Program-made: the position numbers and the translations under genes
The notes under the pieces: generated by a model
Database searches by the model: none
Seen by the model: the letters and a program-made list of their open reading frames with translations, nothing else
What the model was told of the DNA's origin: nothing
Shown: positions 8,543-15,527 of the stretch, one piece after another
How positions within the stretch are numbered: position 1 is the stretch's first letter
How the letters are laid out: every line of letters starts with the position of its first letter
Source of the DNA: a virus
Reading direction: 5' to 3' (one strand)
DNA length: 20,243 bases
IMG/VR virus record: IMGVR_UViG_3300046516_000792
Coordinates: 1 to 20,243 of that record

Positions 8543-8554
8543 TATTGTTGGGTT

Positions 8555-10519
8555 TCAGGCGTCTTTCCGGTAGCGCCGGCCAATGGTCGCGGCGGCGGCG
8601 ACGGGCAGTCCCGGCGCCCAGGAAGGGCACCGGTTCATCGCTCGTGACAGCCACGCTTTGGCGTCCTCGGCGCGATCCTCGGGGACCTCGGCTATGAGTT
8701 CGTCATGCACCGTCGCGATCAGGGGAGGCCCGGCGCGATGCACCCGGATGATCGCCTCGCACATCACGTCGCGGGCGATGGCCTGGACCAGATTTTCCAC
8801 GAGCTTGCCGGGCCAGGACCGCACCCAGGCCCAGCGCCCCTGTTCGACGCCCCGGTAGACGAACTCCAGGTGACCGTGCTCGGGGTGCCGGCGGACCTGG
8901 GGCTCGCGGTAGACCAAAGCCCGTCCGCTCGGCAGGGTGATATCCAGGCTCTGGGACCGATGGCTGAAAGTCATGCCCCGGAAAGTCACGGCTGATCCCA
9001 CCGGACCCGAAGCCACGGCCAACGCGATCTTGTGCGCTTCCCACCACAGTCGCACCACGCGATGGTTCAGACCGCGCCAGCCGGCGACGGCGTCCTCGGC
9101 CTCGCCCTCGGTGAGGCTCACGCCGAAGCCCCGCGCGGTGTCGCGGAACCGCCTCGGTCCCATGCCGAACCCCGTCGCCAGGACCAGGACCTTGCCAAAC
9201 TGGCGGTTGTCGGAGCCCAGCGACTTCGCCGTGTAGGTGTAGACATCCTCGTCCCGGCGGAACAACTCGACCACGTCATCCTGCCCGGCCAGCCAGACCA
9301 GTACCCGGGCCTCGATCTGGGATAAATCACAAGATACCAGCATATGCCCTGGCGCCGCCTCGATGACGGATCTGAGCATCGAGGCGAGACAGCCCATGGG
9401 TGAGTCCTCGAACAGTAAATCCAGATCCTCGACCCCGGCCCCGGCGTTGACCACGTCCACCGCGCCATGCACGTCCTTGATCGTACCCCTCGGGAAGTTC
9501 TGCCATTGCACGCCCCGGCCCGCCCAGCGGCCCGTCCTGTTCGCACCGTAATACTGGAACCCGCCCCGGACCCGGTCGTCAGCCGAGACCCGGTTGGCGA
9601 TGGTGACGAGCTTGGCGGTGCTGCTGCGAGACACGTCCTGGCGGCAGCGCAGGACGGCCTGGACGTGGCGGGGGAGCCCGGGACGGGTCAGCATGGCTTC
9701 GACCGCCTCGCGCCCCAGGGTGGGTCTCGGGGGCTTGCCATGGCCCGGGTCCAGCATGGGCACGGCGATCTGGTTCTCTTCCAGCCACGCCACGAGTTTG
9801 CCCACCTGAGCGCCGGACGTGATCCGGCCATTGGTGAGCCGGTTCAGGCGCGCGTTGATGCGCAGCTTCTCGGCGCCGGACAGGGTGCGCATGCGCTCCA
9901 CCAGGGGGAGATCCACCCGTACGCCGCGTTGATTGATGTGGTGATCGGCGATGAAGATCTCGTACTCGCGGGGGCTCAACTCCGGGACCGCCCGGTCAAG
10001 CTCGCGTTCCGCCGCCACGTCCTGGGCGCAGTACGACACCAGGGCCGCGAACCGCGTCGGGTCGGTCTCGTGCCACCACGTCAAGGGATGCAGGCTCCGG
10101 GGCCTCGCGAAGCGCAACATCATATCCCGGGCGGAACTGTCTTTCTGGATGCTCAGCCCCAGCGCGTGGCCTGCCAGTTCGAGGGAAGCGGGCAGGCCGG
10201 CGACCAAAGCGCGGGCCATGGTGCAGGACCATTGCTGGAGATAGATCGGCGGGAACCCCAGCGGGACCAGTTTCGCCGCCCAGATATTCAGTTCGAACAA
10301 GTAATTATGCGCGACTACCGCGCACATGGAGACAATCGCCGCGCGCAGATCGTCGGGACAGGAACCGCCGGTCCAGGTCTGTATCGGTCCCTGGTCAAGG
10401 GCGTAACAAAGCACGGTGACCCGGGTGCTCGGGTCGCTCGCATACCGATGCACGCCCACGACCCGTAGATCGGTCTCGGACGCGGTTTCCAGGTCAATAA
10501 CCACTCGGGTCCCGGACAT
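8555..10519 (-). CDS. Family-A (phage-type) DNA polymerase with 3'-5' exonuclease domain
   Basis: This 654-residue enzyme is a Pol I-like replicative DNA polymerase without a 5'-nuclease domain. The N-terminal exonuclease has DxE in VVIDLET (D9, E11), AHNYLFE (N72, E76) and YCAQD (Y163, D167). The polymerase part shows RTGRWAGRGVQWQNFPR at 328-344, motif A SCDLSQIEAR (D398), motif B RQFGKVLVLATGFG (R439, K443, with F451 where Pol I has Tyr), and motif C VHDE (H605, D606, E607). The Glu at the second exonuclease motif is, as I recall, normal for this phage subgroup. It is the last gene of the leftward operon and begins 3 nt after the stop of the alpha-CTD-like gene. Its length and motif set are complete, so it should be active. 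It probably replicates the phage genome together with the DUF2815 ssDNA-binding protein and the rightward primase. Confidence 0.95.
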   Translation of the reverse strand: MSGTRVVIDLETASETDLRVVGVHRYASDPSTRVTVLCYALDQGPIQTWTGGSCPDDLRAAIVSMCAVVAHNYLFELNIWAAKLVPLGFPPIYLQQWSCTMARALVAGLPASLELAGHALGLSIQKDSSARDMMLRFARPRSLHPLTWWHETDPTRFAALVSYCAQDVAAERELDRAVPELSPREYEIFIADHHINQRGVRVDLPLVERMRTLSGAEKLRINARLNRLTNGRITSGAQVGKLVAWLEENQIAVPMLDPGHGKPPRPTLGREAVEAMLTRPGLPRHVQAVLRCRQDVSRSSTAKLVTIANRVSADDRVRGGFQYYGANRTGRWAGRGVQWQNFPRGTIKDVHGAVDVVNAGAGVEDLDLLFEDSPMGCLASMLRSVIEAAPGHMLVSCDLSQIEARVLVWLAGQDDVVELFRRDEDVYTYTAKSLGSDNRQFGKVLVLATGFGMGPRRFRDTARGFGVSLTEGEAEDAVAGWRGLNHRVVRLWWEAHKIALAVASGPVGSAVTFRGMTFSHRSQSLDITLPSGRALVYREPQVRRHPEHGHLEFVYRGVEQGRWAWVRSWPGKLVENLVQAIARDVMCEAIIRVHRAGPPLIATVHDELIAEVPEDRAEDAKAWLSRAMNRCPSWAPGLPVAAAATIGRRYRKDA

Positions 10520-10522
10520 GAC

Positions 10523-10963
10523 TCAGTCCAGACTTCGTAATCGCCGCGCGGTGTCTGAAAGGGTATCGATGATCGAGTTGATTTCGTTCATGCGTGGCGA
10601 GCCTGGTACCCCACTCTCGGCGGACCTCAGTCTCCGCGTGATATGATCAAGCTGAACCGCTTCTTTCTCCAGGTAATCTTTGTCGAGGTCCCCCACCAGC
10701 GCGAGCCCATGCTCGGTCAGGAAAGTTTTCAGTTCCACGAGTGAGACCTTACCGAAGTTAGGTATCCGCAACAACTCAGCGGAGGACCATGCCGTGATCT
10801 CTCGCCAGGTCCGGGCGGTTTTTGGGTTCGGGGGGTCCCAATCCGCATAGTATTCGAGATGCGACAACGTATTACGGGTCCGCGTGGTCAGCGTCCCAAT
10901 GGGGTTAAGCATTCCGTTGGTGTCACGCCAGCTAATTGGCGCATCAGGGTCAAGCTGTTTCAT
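10523..10963 (-). CDS. Protein with an RNA polymerase alpha-CTD-like domain
   Basis: Residues about 25-90 of this 146-residue protein read like the C-terminal domain of bacterial RpoA. LTTRTRNTL (25-33) matches LTVRSANCL of E. coli alpha, and LLRIPNFGKVSLVELKTFL (64-82) matches LLKTPNLGKKSLTEIKDVL. Residues equivalent to the DNA-contacting R265, N268, N294, G296, S299 and E302 are present as R28, N31, N69, G71, S74 and E77. K298 is replaced by V73. The assembly domain of alpha is absent, so this is a stand-alone CTD. It has a short N-terminal extension and a helical C-terminal tail (95-146). The ATG overlaps the upstream stop (ATGA at 10963-10960), and the polymerase gene follows 3 nt later. 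It may bind UP-element-like DNA, sigma or activators to redirect host transcription. A plain helix-hairpin-helix DNA-binding role is the alternative. Confidence 0.8.
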   Translation of the reverse strand: MKQLDPDAPISWRDTNGMLNPIGTLTTRTRNTLSHLEYYADWDPPNPKTARTWREITAWSSAELLRIPNFGKVSLVELKTFLTEHGLALVGDLDKDYLEKEAVQLDHITRRLRSAESGVPGSPRMNEINSIIDTLSDTARRLRSLD

Positions 10964-11223
10964 GCCGGCGGTTCCACGGTACGCGGCGGGATGGACGGCT
11001 CACCGGTCCAGGCGGCACGCAGCTGCTCGACCAGTCGGCACTCGTTCCATAAGTGAAATACAGGTCCCTGACCCAGGATCTTCATGGCGTCGGGTAAGGA
11101 CGTGTCCCAGGGAGGGGCACCCTCCCGGAGCGACGCCCGCAGCCCGTGGTGCGCCACCAGCAGGTCATCGATGGCGCGGGCCAGCCTGGGCAGATCGGTG
11201 ATGATGATCGGGTTCATACTCAT
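10960..11223 (-). CDS. Unknown 87-residue protein in the replication operon
   Basis: I chose the ATG at 11223 because the open frame upstream of it only shadows the DUF2815 gene. That ATG also overlaps the stop of the preceding microprotein (ATGA). A second in-frame ATG lies two codons later (11217). The product has a helical first half (ITDLPRLARAIDDLLVAHHGL), a middle with GAPPWDTSLPDAMKILGQGPVFHLWNE, and a Pro-rich end (PSIPPRTVEPPA). There is no membrane segment, Cys pair or recognisable motif. Tight coupling on both sides argues that it is a real early gene whose dose is tied to its neighbours. No function can be given. Confidence 0.6.
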   Translation of the reverse strand: MSMNPIIITDLPRLARAIDDLLVAHHGLRASLREGAPPWDTSLPDAMKILGQGPVFHLWNECRLVEQLRAAWTGEPSIPPRTVEPPA

Positions 11224-11297
11224 ACCGTGAGCCCCAGCCAGAGCAATGTCATGGCCAGTATCACCAGGGCGACGACGCCCATGAGGATCTCGTGCAT
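11220..11297 (-). CDS. 25-residue single-pass membrane microprotein
   Basis: This tiny open frame begins at an ATG that overlaps the DUF2815 stop (TGATG at 11299-11295). It ends in a TGA overlapping the next gene's ATG (11223-11220), so it exactly fills the gap between two genes. After MHEILMG the rest is almost wholly hydrophobic (VVALVILAMTLLWLGLTV), enough for one transmembrane helix with a very short cytoplasmic start. There is no clear Shine-Dalgarno sequence, so translation would depend on coupling. The exact double overlap makes chance unlikely. Possible roles are a membrane anchor for replication or a small toxin- or holin-like peptide; none can be chosen from sequence. Confidence 0.55.
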   Translation of the reverse strand: MHEILMGVVALVILAMTLLWLGLTV

Positions 11298-11875
11298 CAG
11301 AACGGCGCCTCGTCTTCATCGTCCTCGTCGTAGCCGCCCTCGCCCGCGCCGTACGGGTCGAACTCGTCCTTCGCTTTCTTGCGGTCATCCAGGCGGGGAC
11401 CGTCAACTCTGCAAATCTGCACGTTGTTGAGGTTGAAGTTCACGCCCTTGTTGCCGGACACGTCGTACGCGAAGGGCCGGACCGTGGCGCGGGCCATCTG
11501 CCCCGGCCACACGTCGCCCGGGACCGTGATGTCCTGGAGCCGGGCGTCCACCACGCCGGGGCGATCCTTGCTCCAGGGCTGAATGTATATGCCCCCGACC
11601 ATTTCCTCGTAGCCCTTGGTTTTCTTGGCCTGGGTGCGGCGGAAGGGTGAACGTATGGACGCCACGAAGTCCTTGTCCCGGGACTTGCCGGCGCCCCACA
11701 TGTCGTCGATGGCGGCACCCACGGCCTTCCTGAGTTCGAGAAACGCGGGGTCCTTCTGCGCCGCCTGATCAAACAAGAGCGCGCAGCTGAAGCGTGGATC
11801 GGCGCCCGGCGCCGCCGGGCGAGCCACGAAAAGATGCGGATACGAAAGCAAGGCGATGGGCGTGCGTACAGCCAT
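11297..11875 (-). CDS. DUF2815-family ssDNA-binding protein
   Basis: This 192-residue protein matches the DUF2815 family, thought to be OB-fold single-stranded DNA-binding proteins that accompany phage family-A polymerases. Diagnostic stretches are YPHLFVARPA near the start, GGIYIQPWSKDRPGVVD in the middle and GQMARATVRPFAYDVSGNKGVNFNLNNVQ near the end. The last residues are strongly acidic (GGYDEDDEDEAPF) and end in Phe. This is the tail type by which T7 gp2.5 and SSB contact partner proteins. The ATG at 11875 is preferred because GGAG lies 8 nt upstream; a GTG three codons earlier overlaps that site. It follows a 77-nt gap with CGGAGAAG repeats, which may set its own translation level. It probably coats ssDNA for the polymerase and the nuclease/helicase pair. 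Confidence 0.88.
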   Translation of the reverse strand: MAVRTPIALLSYPHLFVARPAAPGADPRFSCALLFDQAAQKDPAFLELRKAVGAAIDDMWGAGKSRDKDFVASIRSPFRRTQAKKTKGYEEMVGGIYIQPWSKDRPGVVDARLQDITVPGDVWPGQMARATVRPFAYDVSGNKGVNFNLNNVQICRVDGPRLDDRKKAKDEFDPYGAGEGGYDEDDEDEAPF

Positions 11876-11903
11876 GGTGGTCACTCCATTCAGGGTTCCA
11901 GAT

Positions 11904-11937
11904 CGGAGAAGCCGGGGGAAACGGAGAAGCGGAGAAG
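11904..11937. repeat. Three CGGAGAAG direct repeats ahead of the DUF2815 gene
   Basis: CGGAGAAG occurs at 11904-11911, 11922-11929 and 11930-11937 in the leader between two leftward genes. In the mRNA these read CUUCUCCG. They are complementary in their core to GGAG Shine-Dalgarno sequences, including that of the downstream gene. A regulatory role is inference; simple slippage duplication would look the same. Confidence 0.6.
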
Positions 11938-11952
11938 ATGGTTACTCGTCGC

Positions 11953-12162
11953 TCAGCGGATGCCCTCGATGCTCACGCGTTCAGCGACTTCATGTTTCAA
12001 CCGTGTATGCGCTTCGAGTCGGATAGCTTCCGCGATCAGTTCATCCAGCATGTCGATCACGGTGTCGGTGCCCCACGCGTCAACCGGCAGATGAAGGCGC
12101 TCACGGTACTTCCGCCGTCCACACAGCCAGATCGTGAGGTTGCTCAGTTCCTCACTCAACAT
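11953..12162 (-). CDS. Unknown 69-residue helical protein
   Basis: I take the start at the ATG at 12162 because a perfect GAGGAGG lies 6 nt upstream; the longer open frame above it only shadows the nuclease gene. It overlaps the nuclease stop by 11 nt. The product is mostly helical (MLSEELSNLTIWLCGRRKYRERL, then DTVIDMLDELIAEAIRLEAH) and ends basic. It has a conserved-looking Trp/Cys pair (WLCGRRKY) and no known motif. Small proteins of this sort between Cas4-like nuclease and SSB genes are common in phage replication operons and usually have no assigned role. It might be a nuclease or SSB accessory factor, but that rests only on position. Confidence 0.65.
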   Translation of the reverse strand: MLSEELSNLTIWLCGRRKYRERLHLPVDAWGTDTVIDMLDELIAEAIRLEAHTRLKHEVAERVSIEGIR

Positions 12163-13339
12163 GTCCGACCTCCTCGAAGTCCAGACCTCCGGGGGCGGTG
12201 CGGGCCAGTTTGGTCCCGGAGGATTTGCTCTCGACATAGGGCGTCGCCAGCCGCCACGCATCGGACGATTTACCCACGAGCTTCTCCACCTGCGCGGGGC
12301 TGCGCAGTTTTCGCTCCCAGATATCGAAACCGGCCAGGAGCGTTTCGATGGCCGACGTATCACTCCACCGCCGGGTGGGACGCGTCGGTACCTCGGCCCA
12401 GCCCGGCACCCGCAGGCCCTCCTTGATACGCAGCAGGCCAAACCCTTTCATCGCCTCGGCCCAGAGCGTGACTTTCTCGGCCAGGGATAAACGCTCCGAG
12501 ACCACGTCGGCCTCACTGGTGTCGTCGAACTGGGTCCGCGCGGCTTCGCGGGCGGCGTCGAGCAACGCGGGACAGGCGTGCGCCACGGGACAGAACCGGC
12601 ACCAGGCGCCCGTCACATAGGGCGCGGCGGGGTCCTCGCAGGCGCGCACCGCCGGGATTAATACTTCGGCCACCCACATCGCCACGTCCAAGGTCGTCAG
12701 GTCCTGCGACCTGATCTTTTCCGGGTCCCGCACGTTCGGCTGCACGACGGTGAGTTTGATGCGCGAGGGCCACATCCCTTGCTCGGCCAGTTCGGCCAGC
12801 ACGCCCGCCCCGTAATACATGAGTTGCATGTTATCGGTGACATTGACCAAAACGCCGGAACCATTTTTGTAGTCAACGATCTCCACGAAGTCCTCGGTGT
12901 GGAACTGGACATCACAACGCCCGAACATCGTCACGGGCGGCGGTGCCGCGCCAAAGTAACTGTCCAGGAACACGGTCTTCTCAACCCGGGGCGAGACCTT
13001 GAGTTCAGCCTGACGGCGCAGGACATACTCCAGCATCACCCGCACACCACCCGTCAGGTCCTCGTCCACGGTGATATCGTAGCCATCGACCGAAACCACG
13101 ATGCCCTCGTTGCGGCGCAGTTCGCTGAACGGATCACCCACGTTGCCCATTTCGGTGACGGCCTGTTCGAGCAGTGTATGCGCGACGGTCCCCGTGGCGG
13201 CATGAATGGTGGGCGCCTTGTGGCGTTCCCGCCGGGAGAGGTTGAAGCTACCGGGACAATGCGCCCAGCGGTCCATGCCCGACGCGCCCAGTTCGGAGTG
13301 CGCCGGCAGCGGTTCGTCCTCGATGATGTGCGCGTCCAT
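12152..13339 (-). CDS. DUF2800 Cas4/RecB-like Fe-S exonuclease
   Basis: The 395-residue product has the PD-(D/E)xK nuclease core of the DUF2800 family. H54 lies in GTVAHTLLE, D143 in MFGRCDVQF and VDYK is at 155-158; the QxxxY-type motif follows as QLMYYG (Q172, Y175). A four-cysteine iron-sulfur cluster is implied by C28 (AHCPGSF) and the later set C247, C250 and C256 (WCRFCPVAHAC), the layout of Cas4 and AddB-type enzymes. The start at 13339 is two bases after the upstream stop; the longer frame only shadows that gene. It likely processes DNA ends with the neighbouring SNF2 helicase and RuvC-like resolvase in phage recombination and replication. All expected catalytic and cluster residues are visible. 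Confidence 0.88.
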   Translation of the reverse strand: MDAHIIEDEPLPAHSELGASGMDRWAHCPGSFNLSRRERHKAPTIHAATGTVAHTLLEQAVTEMGNVGDPFSELRRNEGIVVSVDGYDITVDEDLTGGVRVMLEYVLRRQAELKVSPRVEKTVFLDSYFGAAPPPVTMFGRCDVQFHTEDFVEIVDYKNGSGVLVNVTDNMQLMYYGAGVLAELAEQGMWPSRIKLTVVQPNVRDPEKIRSQDLTTLDVAMWVAEVLIPAVRACEDPAAPYVTGAWCRFCPVAHACPALLDAAREAARTQFDDTSEADVVSERLSLAEKVTLWAEAMKGFGLLRIKEGLRVPGWAEVPTRPTRRWSDTSAIETLLAGFDIWERKLRSPAQVEKLVGKSSDAWRLATPYVESKSSGTKLARTAPGGLDFEEVGHVE

Positions 13340-13341
13340 GC

Positions 13342-13998
13342 TCAGAGCCCCGGCGGGATCTTGATTTGCAAGGTCCGCGCCAGATCCAGGGACTGCTTCC
13401 ACAGACCCGGCGCGGCATCCAATGGCAGATCGATGAACTTGGATACCTTGTAGGTCTTCTGGAGCGCCTTCACCGCCTCGGCACCGCCGTTGGCGAAACA
13501 TTGACGTAACAAAACAATACTCCCGTCCATGCACTCCTTGGGCGTGCGCACACGCTCCACGGGTTCGGGATCTGGTTTGGACGGTAAGGGCGCGTCTTCG
13601 GTGTCATCACCAAAAGGATCGCCCGTACCAGGACCAGCGGAGCCAGATCCCAGAAGCGGATCATCGACCTCGGCGCCGTTGGTGGTCCCGGCGGCTTTGG
13701 CGTCAGCCTCGGCCTTCTCCCGGGCGGCACGGCGTTCGGCGGTGCGGTCCCGGACACGTTTGGGCGGGGCCTGCGTTGTTGATGCCAATGGCTTCGGGGC
13801 CACCGGAGCGGGCTCGTCATCCAGTTCCAGGTCATCCCCGGGATCAGGTCCCGGCTCGGGCGACAGCACGGTGGTGGAAACGCCACGCTTACTCAGTTCA
13901 GTCGCGAGATATGAAAACGTGTCCAGCACGCGCCCGGCCTCCCCAGGGCGTGTCGGATCGAAGGTCAGACTAATCGTCGCCGTGATACCGTCAGACAT
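13342..13998 (-). CDS. Unknown 218-residue protein with conserved-looking ends and a disordered centre
   Basis: The start is the ATG at 13998, which has GGAGAG upstream and overlaps the SNF2 stop by 8 nt. The N-terminal 50 residues (ITATISLTFDPTRPGEAGRVLDTF... ELSKRG) look like a small alpha/beta domain. Residues about 58-150 are Pro/Asp/Glu/Lys-rich and probably disordered. The final 70 residues are helical (EAVKALQKTYKVSKFIDLP...). C-terminal helical modules of the type 'A-V-x-x-L-x-K-x-G-V-x-K-x-x-x-L-P' are familiar at the ends of several phage recombination and single-strand-annealing-associated proteins. I cannot place this one in a family. Its place between helicase and nuclease suggests a DNA-transaction adaptor; that is inference. 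Confidence 0.7.
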   Translation of the reverse strand: MSDGITATISLTFDPTRPGEAGRVLDTFSYLATELSKRGVSTTVLSPEPGPDPGDDLELDDEPAPVAPKPLASTTQAPPKRVRDRTAERRAAREKAEADAKAAGTTNGAEVDDPLLGSGSAGPGTGDPFGDDTEDAPLPSKPDPEPVERVRTPKECMDGSIVLLRQCFANGGAEAVKALQKTYKVSKFIDLPLDAAPGLWKQSLDLARTLQIKIPPGL

Positions 13999-15442
13999 GA
14001 ACTCTCTCCGTTTTCTCGGTTTCGTATATTTCCAGCAGTTCACTGGCTTTTCGTCGGAAAGCCCGCATGATCCGTTGATCCAGCGAGCCCGGCGCGTAGA
14101 GGAAACTGGCGATCACCGGGCGGGCCTGGCCCATGCGCCAGGCGCGGGCGATGACCTGGTCGTTCTCGCCGGGCACCCAGCTGGGCTCGACGATGCCGAT
14201 GTGGGATGCCGCCGTCAGCGTGATCGCGGTCCCCGCCGCCTTGATCTGTCCCACGAAGACGCGGGTTTCGGGGTTGTCCTGGAACCGACGCACGGCGTCA
14301 TCGCGATCCGCCGTGGACGTGGCCCCCGTTATGGTGACGGGATTGAAGTCCAGCAACAGACCCGCCAGCGTCTCGATCACGTTGGTGTGCCATGCGAAAA
14401 GCAGGATTTTATCAACGCCCGTGGATAACTTTTCCCTGGCCCACTCGGCGGCGGGAGCGGCTTTGGCCTCGCCCAGTAAACGCCGCAACGTCGCCAGATG
14501 GGTCTCGCTGGAACGCAGCGTGTCGGGCAGGGCTTCCAGCGGGACCAGCATGAGAAGATCGATCTGGTCCCGCTGGGACACATGCCAGGACGGGCCGGCG
14601 GTCGAGGACATGACCAGGGGCACGTCCTCGACCTGTAGCGGGGGTAACTCTTCGAGTACGTCCCGCCGTCTTCGGCGTAACAGGACCGGCGCGAACGCCT
14701 TGCGTAAAACGTCCTGGCCCTGAGACCCATGAATGCTCCGACCCCAGGTGCCGTCTGTATACCGGGTATATCGTTCCTCGAAGTCCGCCTGGCCCAGGGG
14801 CTTGCCCTCGTGGGTGAGCAGATCCGGCCAGAAGGTTCGGTAGTGCGGGAACAACTCCCCGGCGTGGTTCGGCGTCGGCGAGCCGGTCAGTAACAACACC
14901 CGGTCCGCCGTGGACTGGATGCCCCGATGGGTGAACCGATCACCATAAATGGCCCGGGTGCGATTGGATGAGCCCTCCTTAAGATAATGCGCCTCGTCCA
15001 GGACCAGAAGATCCCAGCGGCGTTCCCGCAGGGGACCCGCCCAACGCTTCATGGTCGCGCCGTGGCTGAACGTGTCATAACTCAGGATAAGTATGATCTG
15101 GTCGTCCAGCAGGCCACCGGGAAACGCGTTGTGTCCCGGCACCCGGGTGAAGTGCGCCATCTCGGGCCAGAACTTCCTGATCTCCAGGGGCCATGAAACG
15201 CGCCCTATGGCCGGCGCGATGATCAGGACACGCTTCGCGTCCCGGGCCTTGGCCACCAGGATCGCCATCAAACTCTTACCCAACCCCGGATCGTCGGCCA
15301 GCATCGCCGCGCGGTGTCCCGCTCGGGCGAGCGTGTCAACCTGGGTGTTGTGTTCGGTGTTTGGGGACAACGCGTCCAGGACAAACTTCACACCATCCAG
15401 CTGGTAGGGTCGAGGCGCCGGGGCAGGTCCCTGTTTCGGCAT
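13991..15442 (-). CDS. SNF2/DEAH-type superfamily 2 helicase
   Basis: This 483-residue ATPase has the SF2/SNF2 motif series in order: RPYQLDGVKF (11-20), Walker A DDPGLGKS (50-57), Walker B DEAH (149-152), motif III LLTGSPTPN (184-192), a second RecA-like domain with ILLFAWHTNVIETL and GATSTADRDDAV, and motif VI RAWRMGQARPV (433-443). It is compact and lacks the chromatin-associated additions of cellular Swi2/Snf2 proteins, as usual for phage members. The start has GAGG 6 nt upstream and follows an 85-nt gap after the RuvC-like gene. In such operons this translocase is usually found with a nuclease and SSB. It probably remodels replication or recombination intermediates. Its exact substrate is not shown by sequence. 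Confidence 0.93.
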   Translation of the reverse strand: MPKQGPAPAPRPYQLDGVKFVLDALSPNTEHNTQVDTLARAGHRAAMLADDPGLGKSLMAILVAKARDAKRVLIIAPAIGRVSWPLEIRKFWPEMAHFTRVPGHNAFPGGLLDDQIILILSYDTFSHGATMKRWAGPLRERRWDLLVLDEAHYLKEGSSNRTRAIYGDRFTHRGIQSTADRVLLLTGSPTPNHAGELFPHYRTFWPDLLTHEGKPLGQADFEERYTRYTDGTWGRSIHGSQGQDVLRKAFAPVLLRRRRRDVLEELPPLQVEDVPLVMSSTAGPSWHVSQRDQIDLLMLVPLEALPDTLRSSETHLATLRRLLGEAKAAPAAEWAREKLSTGVDKILLFAWHTNVIETLAGLLLDFNPVTITGATSTADRDDAVRRFQDNPETRVFVGQIKAAGTAITLTAASHIGIVEPSWVPGENDQVIARAWRMGQARPVIASFLYAPGSLDQRIMRAFRRKASELLEIYETEKTERVHV

Positions 15443-15527
15443 GGAAAACCTCGATCCTGGAGGGTGAAGCCGGAAGAGCGTGTCGAGCGGGTGTCGTGTC
15501 CCAACCTTACGAGTGTTGTGTTTCCTG

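Larger units (their letters stand above)
8126..8554. other. AT-rich repeat-dense convergent intergenic island (candidate origin or regulatory region)
   Basis: This 429-nt gap lies between the end of the giant gene (+) and the end of the DNA polymerase gene (-). It is visibly richer in A/T than its flanks. It contains a 26-bp inverted repeat (8213-8238 / 8441-8466), tandem 12-mers at 8519-8542, ACAAAACACC elements at 8229-8238, 8252-8261 and (inverted) 8441-8450, TGTTGGTT elements at 8289, 8343 and 8351, and the 12-bp palindrome CCAACATGTTGG at 8337-8348. At the left edge CGTAACG (8161-8167) faces CGTTACG (8196-8202). Short open frames cross it on both strands, but none has a good ribosome-binding site or recognisable protein. 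No obvious hairpin-plus-T-run terminator was found for either converging gene. Confidence 0.6.

Noticed and set aside
8204-8647. Plus-strand open frame (147 codons) crossing the repeat island
   Set aside because: It overlaps the polymerase C-terminus, lacks a good ribosome-binding site and changes composition halfway. The repeats explain the region better.
9467-10468. 333-codon plus-strand frame inside the polymerase gene
   Set aside because: Antisense shadow of a polymerase with all catalytic motifs; no start signal.
8626-10519. Glu instead of Asp in the second exonuclease motif and Phe for Tyr in polymerase motif B
   Set aside because: As I recall, AHNxxFE is common in phage-type family-A polymerases, and Phe/Tyr variation in motif B is tolerated; not reported as loss of function.
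14418-14426. DnaA-box-like GTGGATAAC
   Set aside because: It lies within SNF2 coding sequence and is explained by codons; no cluster of boxes.
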